This document shows, piece after piece, positions 31,677 to 41,600 of a stretch of 49,319 bases of DNA. Both the position numbers and the translations under genes were made by a program. This stretch comes from JANQPC01 sp039208375. GTDB lineage: Bacteria; Pseudomonadota; Alphaproteobacteria; Rhodobacterales; Rhodobacteraceae. The notes under the pieces are model-generated. The model saw only the letters and a list, made by a program, of their open reading frames with translations, had not been told where the DNA came from and ran no database searches. The stretch covers positions 1 through 49,319 of the forward strand of contig JBCCRC010000020.1 of assembly GCA_039208375.1 (NCBI GenBank). The letters are read 5' to 3'. Numbering within the stretch: the stretch's first letter is position 1; the number at the start of each line of letters is the position of its first letter.

Positions 31677-32464
31677 CCTTCGCCGCGAATTACACGTGCA
31701 AAGGCTGGGAAAATATCGGGATTGGCAGCGATGAGGGCATCCCCGTCCACGAGCGGCGCGCCGGGCACGATGGGCTCCACAAACCCGCCGGCCTCGCGCA
31801 CGATCAATACCCCTGCTGCGATATCCCAGGCGCTCAAGCCCCGCTCCCAAAAGCCATCGAACCGTCCGGCCGCAACGTAGGTGAGATCCAGCGCCGCGGC
31901 ACCCCAACGGCGCACACCCGCCGAACCCGGCATCAGCCGCGCAAGATCCTGCAACATGTCAGGCAGGCCGCCGCGGGCACCAAATGGAATGCCCGTGGCA
32001 AACACGCATTCTGCCATGCGGCCACGGTCGGAAACCCGGATACGCGTGTCATTCATCCACGCGCCCTGCCCCTTTTCGGCGATGAACATCTCATCCTTAG
32101 CGGGATCGTACACGACGCCTGAAACGATCTCACCTTTGTGCTCAAGCGCGATCGAAATGGCCCAGTGTGGCATCCCGTGCAGAAAGTTCGTGGTGCCGTC
32201 GAGCGGATCCACGATCCAGCGGCGCGTGGGATCTTTCCCGTCCACACCGTCGCTCTCTTCGCCCAGCCAACCGTAGTTTGGGCGCGCCTCCATCAACATC
32301 TCGCGAATGATCTGCTCGGCCGCTATGTCAGCCCGGCTGACGAAATCACCGGCACTTTTGGACGCCACCTGCAGGTTCTCAACCTCGCGAAAATCCTTCA
32401 CGAGGCTGCGTGCGGCCTTCCGCGCGGCCTTGATCATTACATTGAGATTGGCAGATCCCTGCAT
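31673..32464 (-). CDS. suhB: Inositol-1-monophosphatase family protein
   Basis: A 263-residue Mg2+-dependent phosphatase. The metal-binding motifs are visible: GEESDG (Glu69/Glu70) and DPLDGTTNFLHG (Asp86-Asp89), plus the third Asp in SAWDIAAG. The length is that of SuhB, which dephosphorylates inositol monophosphate or related sugar phosphates and, in E. coli, joins the rRNA antitermination complex. GGAG precedes the start. It is downstream of metR and a hypothetical gene on the same strand (64-bp gap). Confidence 0.93.
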   Translation of the reverse strand: MQGSANLNVMIKAARKAARSLVKDFREVENLQVASKSAGDFVSRADIAAEQIIREMLMEARPNYGWLGEESDGVDGKDPTRRWIVDPLDGTTNFLHGMPHWAISIALEHKGEIVSGVVYDPAKDEMFIAEKGQGAWMNDTRIRVSDRGRMAECVFATGIPFGARGGLPDMLQDLARLMPGSAGVRRWGAAALDLTYVAAGRFDGFWERGLSAWDIAAGVLIVREAGGFVEPIVPGAPLVDGDALIAANPDIFPAFARVIRGEG

Positions 32465-32527
32465 CTCTGCACTCCGGCTGACTGCGACGCGGCGCTATAC
32501 GGCAGCGCTTCACAATTGCCAAGGCAG

Positions 32528-32992
32528 TCACGACAGTGGCCCGGGCGGCGGATCAAACGATGTAAGCCATTCAATCGCCAAATCGGTACGCGATCCTCGG
32601 AAATGCCGAATAACCGGGGCGAAGCTTTGGTTAGTAACCCGTTCGATATAGCGGTCGACCCCACGCGCAATCACCGGCTCAGAGGTAACCACAGCCTGTG
32701 GGGCCCGTTGGATATTTCGAAAGCGGCGGTCAAGGGCAACGCACCGAGCGATAAACTCAGGGTTCCACTCCAAAGGCTCAATCTCGGTAAAGTCCCAAAG
32801 AAACGGAAGATCACCGGGAAGAATCCCGCGCTCCTGCAATGTTGCATAGAGCGCATCGACTTCATCGAAGTCGAACCGCACGGTAACACGCAGCACAAGT
32901 ACCCCGGCGCGAGGCTCGATTTCGTACGTGATAGGCACATCTTCCCCCAGATGCGCTTCGAGCACTACGGCCCCGGGCATGAACCAAAGCAC
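32528..32992 (-). CDS. Conserved-looking hypothetical protein, 154 aa
   Basis: A 154-residue cytoplasmic protein with alternating strands in its first half (GVLVLRVTVRFDFDEVDALY, then LPFLWDFTEIEPLEW), and a C-terminal helical part (RFRNIQRAPQAVVTSEPVIA, ends PPPGPLS). The rhythm is reminiscent of STAS-type or anti-sigma-factor antagonist folds, but no signature is present. The start is GTG 32992, 3 bp after the metR stop, or ATG 32977. It lies between metR and suhB as the middle gene of a probable operon. Function unknown. Confidence 0.7.
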   Translation of the reverse strand: MLWFMPGAVVLEAHLGEDVPITYEIEPRAGVLVLRVTVRFDFDEVDALYATLQERGILPGDLPFLWDFTEIEPLEWNPEFIARCVALDRRFRNIQRAPQAVVTSEPVIARGVDRYIERVTNQSFAPVIRHFRGSRTDLAIEWLTSFDPPPGPLS

Positions 32993-32995
32993 GAA

Positions 32996-33931
32996 TCACC
33001 CGGCTGAGACAACCTTTGATTGTGCTTCCCGGACTTGCAACTTCAAGGGTTCGGTTCGGGCGAGCCTGAGAAGATGCGCCATAAACGGCTTGGTCGTGTC
33101 ATCACTGCGGGTGGCCGCGTAAAGACGGCGGGTGATGCCGCCCTTTTTGATCGGTCGGGTGACATAGTCAGAGTTCAGGCGAACTTCGCGCACCACCCAG
33201 TCGGGCAGAACAGCGACGCCGCGGTTTGATGCCACCAAAAGTAGGATTACTGCCGTCAGCTCAACCTGACGGATCGCAGCTGGCTCAACTTTCGCCGGCG
33301 TCAAAAGCTGGCTGAACACATCGAGCCGCGCGCGCTCCACGGGATAAGTAATAAGCGTTTCCCCGCGAAAATCGTTGGCCTCAACAAAGGCCCTATTCGC
33401 CAACGGATGCTGGGCTGCGGCCACGAACACGGGCTCGTAATCAAACAACGCCGTGAAATCAACGCCTTCGATATCTTCGGGGTCTGACGTCACCACCAGA
33501 TCCACCTCTTCTCGCGTCAGCGCAGGGAGCGCCTCAAATGCAAGACCTGGCCGAATGTCTACGTCAACATCTGACCATCCTCGGCGAAAGGTCTCAAGAA
33601 CGGGAAATAGCCACTCGAAACACGCATGACACTCGATAGCTATATGCAGCCGCCCCGATTTTCCGGCTTGAAGGCCCGCAAACTCATGCTCAAGAGCCTC
33701 GATCTCGGGCAGGATCTTCTCGGCCAGCGCAAGCAGCTTCTTCCCCGCCGCCGAAAGCCGTAGCGGTTTGGACCGCCTGACAAAAAGCTCAACCCCGGCC
33801 TGTCCCTCGATCCCCTTGATTTGATGGCTCAGCGCGCTTTGCGTGATATTGAGCTGATCGGCAGCGCGGGCCAAGCCACCCGTCTCATGGATCGCTCGGA
33901 TCGTACGCAAGTGGCGGAACTCAATGTGCAT
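32996..33931 (-). CDS. metR: LysR-family regulator MetR
   Basis: A 311-residue LysR-type regulator, closest to MetR, the activator of methionine genes that senses homocysteine. N-terminal HTH: FRHLRTIRAIHETGGLARAA and DQLNITQSALSHQIKGIEGQ, followed by RRSKPLRLSAAG. The effector-binding domain follows. The start MHIEFRHL at 33931 has GAGG upstream and gives the usual length. It is divergent from metF, with a TGAG-N5-CTCA palindrome in the intergenic region, consistent with control of metF. Confidence 0.94.
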   Translation of the reverse strand: MHIEFRHLRTIRAIHETGGLARAADQLNITQSALSHQIKGIEGQAGVELFVRRSKPLRLSAAGKKLLALAEKILPEIEALEHEFAGLQAGKSGRLHIAIECHACFEWLFPVLETFRRGWSDVDVDIRPGLAFEALPALTREEVDLVVTSDPEDIEGVDFTALFDYEPVFVAAAQHPLANRAFVEANDFRGETLITYPVERARLDVFSQLLTPAKVEPAAIRQVELTAVILLLVASNRGVAVLPDWVVREVRLNSDYVTRPIKKGGITRRLYAATRSDDTTKPFMAHLLRLARTEPLKLQVREAQSKVVSAG

Positions 33932-33965
33932 GGCGCAAATGGCCTCATAAAGAAGTTGAGGATTA

Positions 33966-33978
33966 TGAGTTTGTCTCA
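33966..33978. promoter_or_regulatory. MetR-like binding site between metR and metF
   Basis: TGAGTTTGTCTCA is a perfect TGAG-N5-CTCA inverted repeat containing the T-N11-A core of LysR-type sites and matching the MetR pattern TGAA-N5-TTCA at 11 of 13 positions. It is the only such repeat in the 98-bp divergent spacer and lies 52 bp before the metF ATG. Binding is inferred. Confidence 0.5.
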
Positions 33979-34029
33979 CATGCCCCGCCGTGGGACAAGC
34001 GCACGACCCCGCCCAACAGGATCTGCCAC

Positions 34030-34896
34030 ATGCCCGCCCCCCGCTTGTCGTTTGAGTTCTTCCCGCCGCAATCGCTTGATGCCTCGTTCCGGCTTTGGGA
34101 AACGGTTCAAACGCTAGCACCGCTGGCGCCATCTTTCGTCTCAGTCACCTACGGTGCAGGCGGCACGACGCGCGATCTCACCCACGAAGCGGTCGCAACG
34201 ATCGGGGCCAACTACGGCTTGAATGTTGCAGCGCATCTCACGTGCGTCGACGCGACCCGTGACGAAACGCTCGGCATCGCAGAGCGCTATGCCGCGGCTG
34301 GGGTGCGCGAAATCGTGGCGCTGCGGGGCGATCCGCCAAAAGGCCAAGGGCGCTTCACGCCGCATCCAAACGGGTTTGCCAACAGCTGCGAATTGATCGA
34401 GGCGCTTAAAAGCTCGGGGCAATTTCGAGTTATTGTCGGGGCCTATCCTGACCAGCACCCCGAGGCCGAGCATGACGCTGCCGATGTGGCTTGGCTAAAG
34501 CGTAAAGTACAGGCCGGTGCGGATACGGCGATAACGCAGTTTTTCTTCGAGGCTGACACGTATTTCCGCTTCCGTGATGCGTGCGAGAAAGCTGCGATCG
34601 ATATCCCGATCATTCCCGGCATCCTCCCCATCGAAAACTGGCGGGGCGTTCAGAAATTCGCCAAGCGCTGTGGCGCACAGGTTCCCGCATGGATCGCAAA
34701 CGCCTTCGAAGCTGCCGAACGAGACGGCCGTTCAGAGCTTCTCGCTACGGCAATCTGCACCGAGTTGTGCTCAGATCTGATCGAAGGCGGAGTGGAAGAC
34801 CTGCACTTCTATACGCTCAACAAGCCGGGGCTGACCCGCGACGTTGCCCATGCGCTTGGCATCACGCCCGAGGTGACGTTGGAGAAAGTAGCCTGA
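34030..34896 (+). CDS. metF: 5,10-methylenetetrahydrofolate reductase
   Basis: Reduces methylene-THF to methyl-THF, the methyl donor for methionine synthesis; FAD-dependent. The 288-residue protein begins with SFEFFPPQS and contains FVSVTYGAGGTTRDLT, the folate/flavin-site segment ALRGDPPKGQG and AGADTAITQFFFE (TQ.F motif). Length and motif order are standard. AGGATCTG precedes the ATG. The metH partner is not in the window. It is divergent from metR. Confidence 0.97.
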   Translation: MPAPRLSFEFFPPQSLDASFRLWETVQTLAPLAPSFVSVTYGAGGTTRDLTHEAVATIGANYGLNVAAHLTCVDATRDETLGIAERYAAAGVREIVALRGDPPKGQGRFTPHPNGFANSCELIEALKSSGQFRVIVGAYPDQHPEAEHDAADVAWLKRKVQAGADTAITQFFFEADTYFRFRDACEKAAIDIPIIPGILPIENWRGVQKFAKRCGAQVPAWIANAFEAAERDGRSELLATAICTELCSDLIEGGVEDLHFYTLNKPGLTRDVAHALGITPEVTLEKVA

Positions 34897-34939
34897 TCGG
34901 GGATAGACCGCAGCATGCGCGGATTCTAAACCCGGGAAC

Positions 34940-35383
34940 ATGCTTGATCCCCGAACGCATTCAGGACTTGCGCTGCTCAACGCCATGATCGAGGGCGCAT
35001 TGCCGCCGCCGCCTATGGCCGACACGCTTGATTTTCGGTTAGTCCGCGCCGATCAGGGCGAAGTTGCCTTCCACGCCACCCCGACGCCCCGCGCGTTCAA
35101 CCCGATGGGCGTTGTGCATGGCGGCTGGTATGGCGCGTTGCTCGATTCTGCGATGGGCTGCGCAGTGCAGTCCACGCTCCCGCCTGGGCGCCTCTACACA
35201 ACACTCGAATACAAGGTGAACCTTACGCGCGCGATCCCGCCCGGAACCAAGGGGGAAGCGATTGGAACCGTTCAACATGCAGGCCGCACAACGGCCGTCG
35301 CTCGGGCCGAATTGCGCGGGCGCGAAGATGGCAAGCTGTACGCAACCGCCTCTACCACCTGCCTTATCTTCGATGCGCCCTAG
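34940..35383 (+). CDS. PaaI-type hotdog thioesterase
   Basis: A 147-residue hotdog-fold thioesterase. The HGGWYGALLDSAMGCAVQST segment matches the PaaI-type catalytic pattern (NxxGxxHGG...D), with NPMGVVHGG just before it. It probably hydrolyses an acyl-CoA. It follows metF by 44 bp and may be co-transcribed; a functional link to methionine metabolism is not evident. The C-terminal strand (YATASTTCLIF) fits the fold. Confidence 0.88.
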   Translation: MLDPRTHSGLALLNAMIEGALPPPPMADTLDFRLVRADQGEVAFHATPTPRAFNPMGVVHGGWYGALLDSAMGCAVQSTLPPGRLYTTLEYKVNLTRAIPPGTKGEAIGTVQHAGRTTAVARAELRGREDGKLYATASTTCLIFDAP

Positions 35384-35641
35384 GCCTGCGTGAACCGATT
35401 GCGCAAAACCTGCCTCACGATTCAGGGGAAATGCCATGCGCGCCGAACCGATCGAGCACGACGCCCCGGCGCAATCGTAAACGGGCCCTGAATCTTCTAC
35501 CGAAACGCCTGCAGCCCGTTGCGCGTGGGCCGCTCCAACACCCGCAGCATCACAGGTCATCGCGGCTGGTGCTCGAAAATGTGGCCTTGCTGCTAAGGTC
35601 CGATCTGCGCCTTGCAATCGACGAGGGCCACGATGTGGGCC

Positions 35642-36748
35642 TCACGTGCGAATGCCCGGGGCGGGGCGTACCTGCTGCGCGTCTTCTTCCAAGCTGCCGC
35701 CCCAACTGCCAAACCATCGCCTCTTTGGCGGCCACACCACGGTCGGGTGGATCGCTTCGGAAGGATCGCGACCCACAGCGCGGCGGCTGCGCAGCACGAA
35801 CAGCCGCCCCCACGCCCGCCAGGATCCAGACGAGGGCGCCTCGGCGTCCACGGGAAAGCGAGCGCGCCAACCCGCCGGCAGCGCCAAACCGCACGCCTCT
35901 GCCTTCTCCAGCATCCAAACCAACGGAATGTTGGAAAGCGGGCGCGCGTCGAGAAACCCCGAAAGCTGCCCGCCCACATCCCCGTGAGTGCCGCGAAACC
36001 AAACCTGTTCGACATGACCCGCAAAATCGCCGCTGGTTTCCCACAACACCGGCGCGAAGGCATCGCGCGTCTCGCTCAGCGCCAAGGCGTGGTAGCCATG
36101 CCTGATCGAAGGGCCCAATGCGTGATTGTGAAATTGGTGCGCCCGCTCCGCCCAGCGCCAGATCACCGGCGCACGGAAGCCAAGCGCCTTGACCGTATCC
36201 CATACCCCAACCATTTCGATCGGCGTCTCGCGATGGCAGCGTGCGGCGCGGAAGATACGCGCGGCGTTGCTCTGCGCACCTCGCTCGTAATAGCGATAGG
36301 CAAGACGGATATTACGCTCGGTCGCGTAGCGGGATTGCAAGAGCCCCACGCGATCAATCACCCCTGCGAGAGATCGCACGGCATAGGCTCCACGCGAATA
36401 CCCCAGCAGGAAAATTCGGTCACCGGGGCGGTAGCGTGAGGCCAGTAGGCCATAAACGCGCCGAATCTGCCGATTGATCCCCCGCCCCTCGATAACGTCG
36501 AGCGTCGTGCGCCAATGCTGCCATTGGATGCCGGCCTCATAGCGCAGAGAGACGGTGCCGGGGGTCGATGCCTCCCGAATCAGCTTGTAGGCGATGCCCG
36601 CATGGGTTTCGTGGCCGTCGCGCAGGGACGACATGGTGCCGTCGATGATGATCACATGATCCCGCGGCCCACGGGCCGGCACTGCAACGGTTTGCTCGGC
36701 CCGGCCAAGCTTGGCCATCACCGCGCGGAAGGTGCTGCGGAGCGCCAT
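35642..36748 (-). CDS. DUF2235 alpha/beta hydrolase (Tle1-like phospholipase fold)
   Basis: A 368-residue protein of the DUF2235 group. The nucleophile Ser118 is in LLGYSRGAYAVR (GxSxG), the first segment HVIIIDGTMSSL forms the N-terminal strand and loop, and the conserved DTVKALG and ...FRGTHGDVGG motifs of DUF2235 (with Asp and His of the triad) are present. Tle1-type type VI effectors share this fold, but no secretion genes lie nearby, so a house-keeping hydrolase is as likely. It starts 86 bp after the decarboxylase gene with no clear ribosome binding site. The 258-bp region beyond its stop (35384-35641) holds no supported gene. Confidence 0.85.
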   Translation of the reverse strand: MALRSTFRAVMAKLGRAEQTVAVPARGPRDHVIIIDGTMSSLRDGHETHAGIAYKLIREASTPGTVSLRYEAGIQWQHWRTTLDVIEGRGINRQIRRVYGLLASRYRPGDRIFLLGYSRGAYAVRSLAGVIDRVGLLQSRYATERNIRLAYRYYERGAQSNAARIFRAARCHRETPIEMVGVWDTVKALGFRAPVIWRWAERAHQFHNHALGPSIRHGYHALALSETRDAFAPVLWETSGDFAGHVEQVWFRGTHGDVGGQLSGFLDARPLSNIPLVWMLEKAEACGLALPAGWRARFPVDAEAPSSGSWRAWGRLFVLRSRRAVGRDPSEAIHPTVVWPPKRRWFGSWGGSLEEDAQQVRPAPGIRT

Positions 36749-36834
36749 CGATGTTATGCGCCCATCTCATGCATGGCGGCACTATCCCGCTGCGCACCGC
36801 TCACTGTCGAGCCACAAGGAGGTGACGGGGTGTT

Positions 36835-37974
36835 TCAGGCCAACCCATGTACCGTAACCCGAACAATACCGCCGTATCCGTTAAACCGTGTCACCGTTGC
36901 GGTGGAATAGGCACCCATACCCTCGAAGAGCACATAGTCGCCTGCCGTCGTGTCTGCAGGCATCGGAAGGGTATCAGGTAATCTATCCAAACTGTCACAT
37001 GTTGGCCCGAAAACGATGCGCGGCTGAACGGGGCCCTGCCGCACGGAACCCTCGGGCGAAATCACCCGCATCCGCGCGACATTGCCCAAAATCGGGGCTT
37101 CGGCGAAGCCGCCATAGATGCCATCGTTCAGAAAAACCGATCCGTCTTCGCGGAGCGCCTTGATCCGGGTGGCAAGGGTAAAGGCATCGGCCACCATCGC
37201 CCGCCCCGGCTCGCATACCAGCTTTGGCGCGCCATGCCCGAACGCCGCGCTTACCGCCCCGGCGATCTCGGAGAAGATCGCCTCAAGATCTGGCATGGGG
37301 CCACCGCGATGGGCCGCAAAACCGCCACCAACGTTCAGGCGATTCAGCCGCACACCAGCGACCCGCGCCACGTTTGCGGCCTCAAAGATATAGGCACGCC
37401 ACGCAGCCGGATCGGCGCATTGGGTGCCGGGATGAAAGGTCATCGACGGTATGAACCCCGCCGCGACGGCAGCCCTTAAAAGCTCCGCGCAGTGCGCCGG
37501 GTCCGCCCCGAACTTTGCGCCAAAGTCATAAGCCGCGCCCTTGATGGGCAGGCGCAGGCGCACCGCCACTTCAATGCCGTCCGGCAGTCCCGCTGCCATC
37601 AGCTTTTCCAGTTCGCCGCGATCGTCGAGCGCGTAGGACGCGACACCCATCCGCCGCGCAATCTCAAGCTCTGCGGGCGAGCGAACGGGGTTGTTGTAGT
37701 GAAGAACGGCGCCGCGCAACGCTGTGCGCACCCGCTCCATTTCTTGGGGTGAGGCCACGTCAAATGCCGTGAGCCCGGCGCCGACGAGGTTCTCGATTAC
37801 TTCGATCGCATCATTGGCCTTTACAGCGTAGGTCACCAGCCCCGGAAACCCCGCGCGAAACCGCGCCGCTGTGGCCCGCAGTACCTTCGGTGAAAAGAAG
37901 AGAACCGGATGATCGGGGCGCTCCATACGCAGAAAATGCTCCGGTGCGGGCCAGATGGCAGGCTGACGGCTCAT
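36835..37974 (-). CDS. Ornithine/lysine decarboxylase (fold III PLP enzyme)
   Basis: A 379-residue PLP enzyme of the alanine-racemase-like fold III family. PLP Lys52 lies in TYAVKAND; the phosphate-binding NVGGGF and CEPGRAMV segments follow, and the active-site Cys in GPTCDSLD, characteristic of ornithine/lysine decarboxylases rather than diaminopimelate enzymes. It produces putrescine or cadaverine. The start MSRQPAIW has AAGGAGTATTCA upstream. It is divergent from the Lrp/AsnC regulator, which is likely its regulator (inference). Confidence 0.93.
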   Translation of the reverse strand: MSRQPAIWPAPEHFLRMERPDHPVLFFSPKVLRATAARFRAGFPGLVTYAVKANDAIEVIENLVGAGLTAFDVASPQEMERVRTALRGAVLHYNNPVRSPAELEIARRMGVASYALDDRGELEKLMAAGLPDGIEVAVRLRLPIKGAAYDFGAKFGADPAHCAELLRAAVAAGFIPSMTFHPGTQCADPAAWRAYIFEAANVARVAGVRLNRLNVGGGFAAHRGGPMPDLEAIFSEIAGAVSAAFGHGAPKLVCEPGRAMVADAFTLATRIKALREDGSVFLNDGIYGGFAEAPILGNVARMRVISPEGSVRQGPVQPRIVFGPTCDSLDRLPDTLPMPADTTAGDYVLFEGMGAYSTATVTRFNGYGGIVRVTVHGLA

Positions 37975-38099
37975 TGAATACTCCTTCGGGGCAGTCGCCA
38001 ATGACCCGTCAAGTCTGGGCAAGTGATGCGACGATTACGCCGATCAATCCGATGCATTCTGACGATACAGCCGGCAGTATGAATGATATACTAGGCAGT

Positions 38100-38531
38100 A
38101 TGGATGAACTGGATGAGAGGCTTGTGGCCGAACTCACAGCCAATGCGCGCCTTCCGGTGGCGACGCTGGCCAAGCGCCTTGGCGTGGCGCGATCGACGGT
38201 TCAGTTGCGCCTGGAACGACTTGAAACGTCAGGTGCAATCGCGGGGTACACCACGCGCCTCGGCGCCCCTGCCCGGCGCGGCGCAATCACGGCCACCGCC
38301 CTGATCCAGGTGGAACCAAGGGCGACAGCCGGCGTTCTTCAGCGCCTCAAGCCCTTGCGGCAGATCACCGAAGCTCACACCACGAGCGGCCGCTTCGACT
38401 TGATCCTACGCCTCACGGCCACCTCAACCGAAGAGCTTGATGCAACACTCGACACCATCGGCGCGCTGCCAGGTGTGCGCGGCTCAGAAAGCCTGATCCA
38501 TCTCTCCACCAAGATCGATCGGGGCGCCTGA
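38100..38531 (+). CDS. Lrp/AsnC-family transcriptional regulator
   Basis: A 143-residue regulator. The HTH is DELDERLVAELTANARLPVA with LAKRLGVARSTVQLRLERLE; the C-terminal RAM domain (about 70-140) binds amino acids. The start at 38100 has TAGG upstream and aligns with the family; ATG 38079 (150 residues) is the alternative. A 21-bp near-tandem repeat overlaps both starts. It is divergent from the decarboxylase at 36835, suggesting control by basic amino acids (inference). Confidence 0.9.
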   Translation: MDELDERLVAELTANARLPVATLAKRLGVARSTVQLRLERLETSGAIAGYTTRLGAPARRGAITATALIQVEPRATAGVLQRLKPLRQITEAHTTSGRFDLILRLTATSTEELDATLDTIGALPGVRGSESLIHLSTKIDRGA

Positions 38532-38684
38532 CGCAAGCCGGGCCTACAGCGCGGCCAACAGCCAGGCCCCATACGCGCCTACTCGCGTCTTCCTACACCC
38601 TGGATCACCCGCAGATCAGCCCTTTCCGCCCTCTTGCACTGGCGTTACATAGTCGCCCTGAATTCTGGCATGGGCAGGGCCGTT

Positions 38685-41600
38685 ATGGCGATGGACAAAA
38701 CCTTTAATGCCGCCGAGGCAGAACCGCGTCTCTATGCGGGGTGGACGGAGGCGGGCGCCTTCCGAGCGGGCGCCAACGCCTCGCGCGATGAGACGTTTTC
38801 GATCATGATCCCGCCGCCCAACGTGACGGGCGCGCTGCACATGGGCCACGCCTTCAACAACACGCTGCAGGACATCCTGACGCGATGGCACCGGATGCGG
38901 GGGTTTGATACGCTTTGGCAGCCGGGGACGGACCATGCGGGGATCGCGACGCAGATGGTCGTCGAGCGCGAGCTGGCGAAAACCAACCGCCGCCGCACCG
39001 ATTTCTCCCGCGACGAATTCCTCGAACTCGTTTGGCAGCAAAAACAGAAGTCGCGCGGCAACATCCGGGCACAGCTTGAACAGCTTGGTGCCTCTTGTGA
39101 CTGGGATCGCGAGGCCTTCACCATGGCGGGCGCGCCGGGCGATCCCGAAGGCACGCCGGGCGGCCAGAACTTCCACGATGCCGTGATCCGCGTCTTCGTC
39201 GACATGTATGAGAAGGGCCTGATCTACCGCGGCAAGCGGCTGGTGAACTGGGACCCGCATTTTGAAACCGCGATCTCCGACCTCGAGGTGGAGAACACCG
39301 AGGTTGATGGCCACATGTGGCACTTCAAGTACCCGCTGGCGGGCGGGGAAACCTATGAATATGTCGAGAAGGATGAGGACGGGAACGTCACCCTGCGCGA
39401 GACGCGCGATTACATCTCGATTGCCACGTCGCGGCCCGAGACGATGCTGGGCGATGGCGCGGTCGCGGTGCATCCCTCGGATGAACGCTATGCCCCAATC
39501 GTCGGGAAACTCTGCGAAATCCCGGTTGGTCCGAAAGAGCATCGTCGCCTGATCCCGATCATCACCGATGAATACCCCGATCCCGAGTTCGGCTCGGGCG
39601 CGGTGAAGATCACGGGCGCGCATGACTTTAATGACTATGAGGTTGCCAAGCGCGGCGGCATCCCGATGTACCGGCTGATGGACACCAAGGGCGCGATGCG
39701 CGACGACGGCGCGCCATATGCGGAGGCGGCCGAAATCGCCCTGGCCGTCGCACGTGGCGAACAGACGCTGGGCGAGGCCGAGACCGACGCGCTGAACCTT
39801 GTGCCCGACGATCTGCGGGGGCTCGACCGGTTCGATGCGCGCAAACGCGTCGTCGAACAGATCACGTCTGAAGGCCTCGCGGTCATGGTCCCCGAGACCG
39901 ACCCGCGTTTGGGAGCAAAAACCGCCCCGGCCCCCGAGCCGGGGCCTCTGGACGACGAAGAGGTCCCGGGTCAAGCCCGGGACGGGGTTGCTCGCGTTCC
40001 CTTTATTGAGCCGAAGAAGATCATGCAGCCCTTCGGCGATCGCTCAAAGGTCGTCATCGAACCGATGCTGACCGACCAGTGGTTTGTCGATGCCGAAAAG
40101 ATCGTCGGCCCCGCCATCGACGCGGTAAAGGACGGCACAGTCGCGATCCTGCCGGAGCAGGACAAGAAGGTGTATTTCAACTGGCTCGACAATATCGAGC
40201 CCTGGTGCATCTCGCGCCAGCTCTGGTGGGGGCACCAGATTCCGGTTTGGTATGGGCCGCAAATGCGTGAAGACGATGAACTCTGGTCAACAGAAGATGG
40301 TTCGCGTGCTGATGGCTGGGTGACATTTTGTGCCGCGAACGAGGACGATGCTGCAAAAAAAGCGTCCGAATTCTACGGCAACTTCGAGCGATACACTGAA
40401 GCCGAGTACCGGTTTCATCCGGACCGCGACACGGCAATGCTTGAGGGTATCAAGACCCTTAATGACGATAAGATTATCCATCTTTACCGCGACCCCGACG
40501 TCCTCGACACCTGGTTCTCCTCCGGCCTTTGGCCTATCGGCACGCTGGGCTGGCCGGAGGATACCGAGGCGCTCCAGAAATACTTCCCCACCTCCGTCCT
40601 CGTCACCGGATTCGATATCATCTTCTTCTGGGTCGCCCGCATGATGATGATGCAATACGCCGTCGTCGATAAGCACCCGTTCGATACCGTCTATGTTCAC
40701 GCCCTGGTCCGCGATGAGAAGGGCAAGAAGATGTCGAAATCGCTCGGCAACGTGCTCGATCCGCTCGATCTGGTGGATGAGTTCGGGGCCGATGCCGTGC
40801 GCTTCACGCTCACCTCCATGGCCGCCATGGGGCGCGATCTGAAGCTTTCGACAAGCCGCATCCAGGGCTACCGCAACTTCGGCACGAAGCTCTGGAACGC
40901 CTTCCGGTTTGCCGAGATGAACGGTGTCTTCGAGGGCCGGGCCCAAGCCGCCGCACCGCCCGCCGCGCAGCACACGGTCAATCGCTGGATCATCGGCGAA
41001 ACCGCCCGCGTGCGCGAAGAGGTCGATACCGCGCTTGCCGCCTTCCGCTTCAACGATGCCGCCAACACGCTCTACGCCTTCGTCTGGGGCCGGGTGTGCG
41101 ACTGGTATCTTGAGTTCTCCAAGCCGCTTTTCGCAAGCGAAAGCATCGAGATTACCGAGGAAACCCGTGCCACCATGGCCTGGGTGCTCGATCAGTGCCT
41201 GGTTCTTTTGCACCCGATCATGCCGTTCATCACTGAAGAGCTTTGGGGGCTGTCGGCAAAGCGCGCCAAGATGCTCGTTCACGCGGACTGGCCCACCTAC
41301 ACCCCCGCCGATCTGGTGGACGCCGCCGCCGAGGCCGAAATGCGCTGGGTGATCGCGATCATCGAGTCCGTGCGTTCCGTGCGGGGCGAGATGAACGTGC
41401 CCGCCGCCCTCCAGGTTGATCTCCTGCAGTTGGAGCTCGATGAGGCGGGCCAGGCGGCGTGGGAGAAGAACGCGGGTCTCATCCAGCGCCTTGCACGGAT
41501 CAACTCGGTCACGCCCAGCGCCGAGGCCCCGAAAGGCGCGGCCACGATCACCGTGCCCGGCGGCACCTACTGCCTGCCGCTTGCAGACATCATCGATGTG

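Noticed and set aside
35384..35641. A gene between the hotdog thioesterase and the DUF2235 gene
   Set aside because: Longer frames are antisense shadows of the neighbours; the short frames (14 and 17 codons) have no support beyond an ATG.
38616..39974. 452-codon antisense ORF over the 5' half of valS
   Set aside because: Antisense shadow of strongly conserved synthetase motifs.
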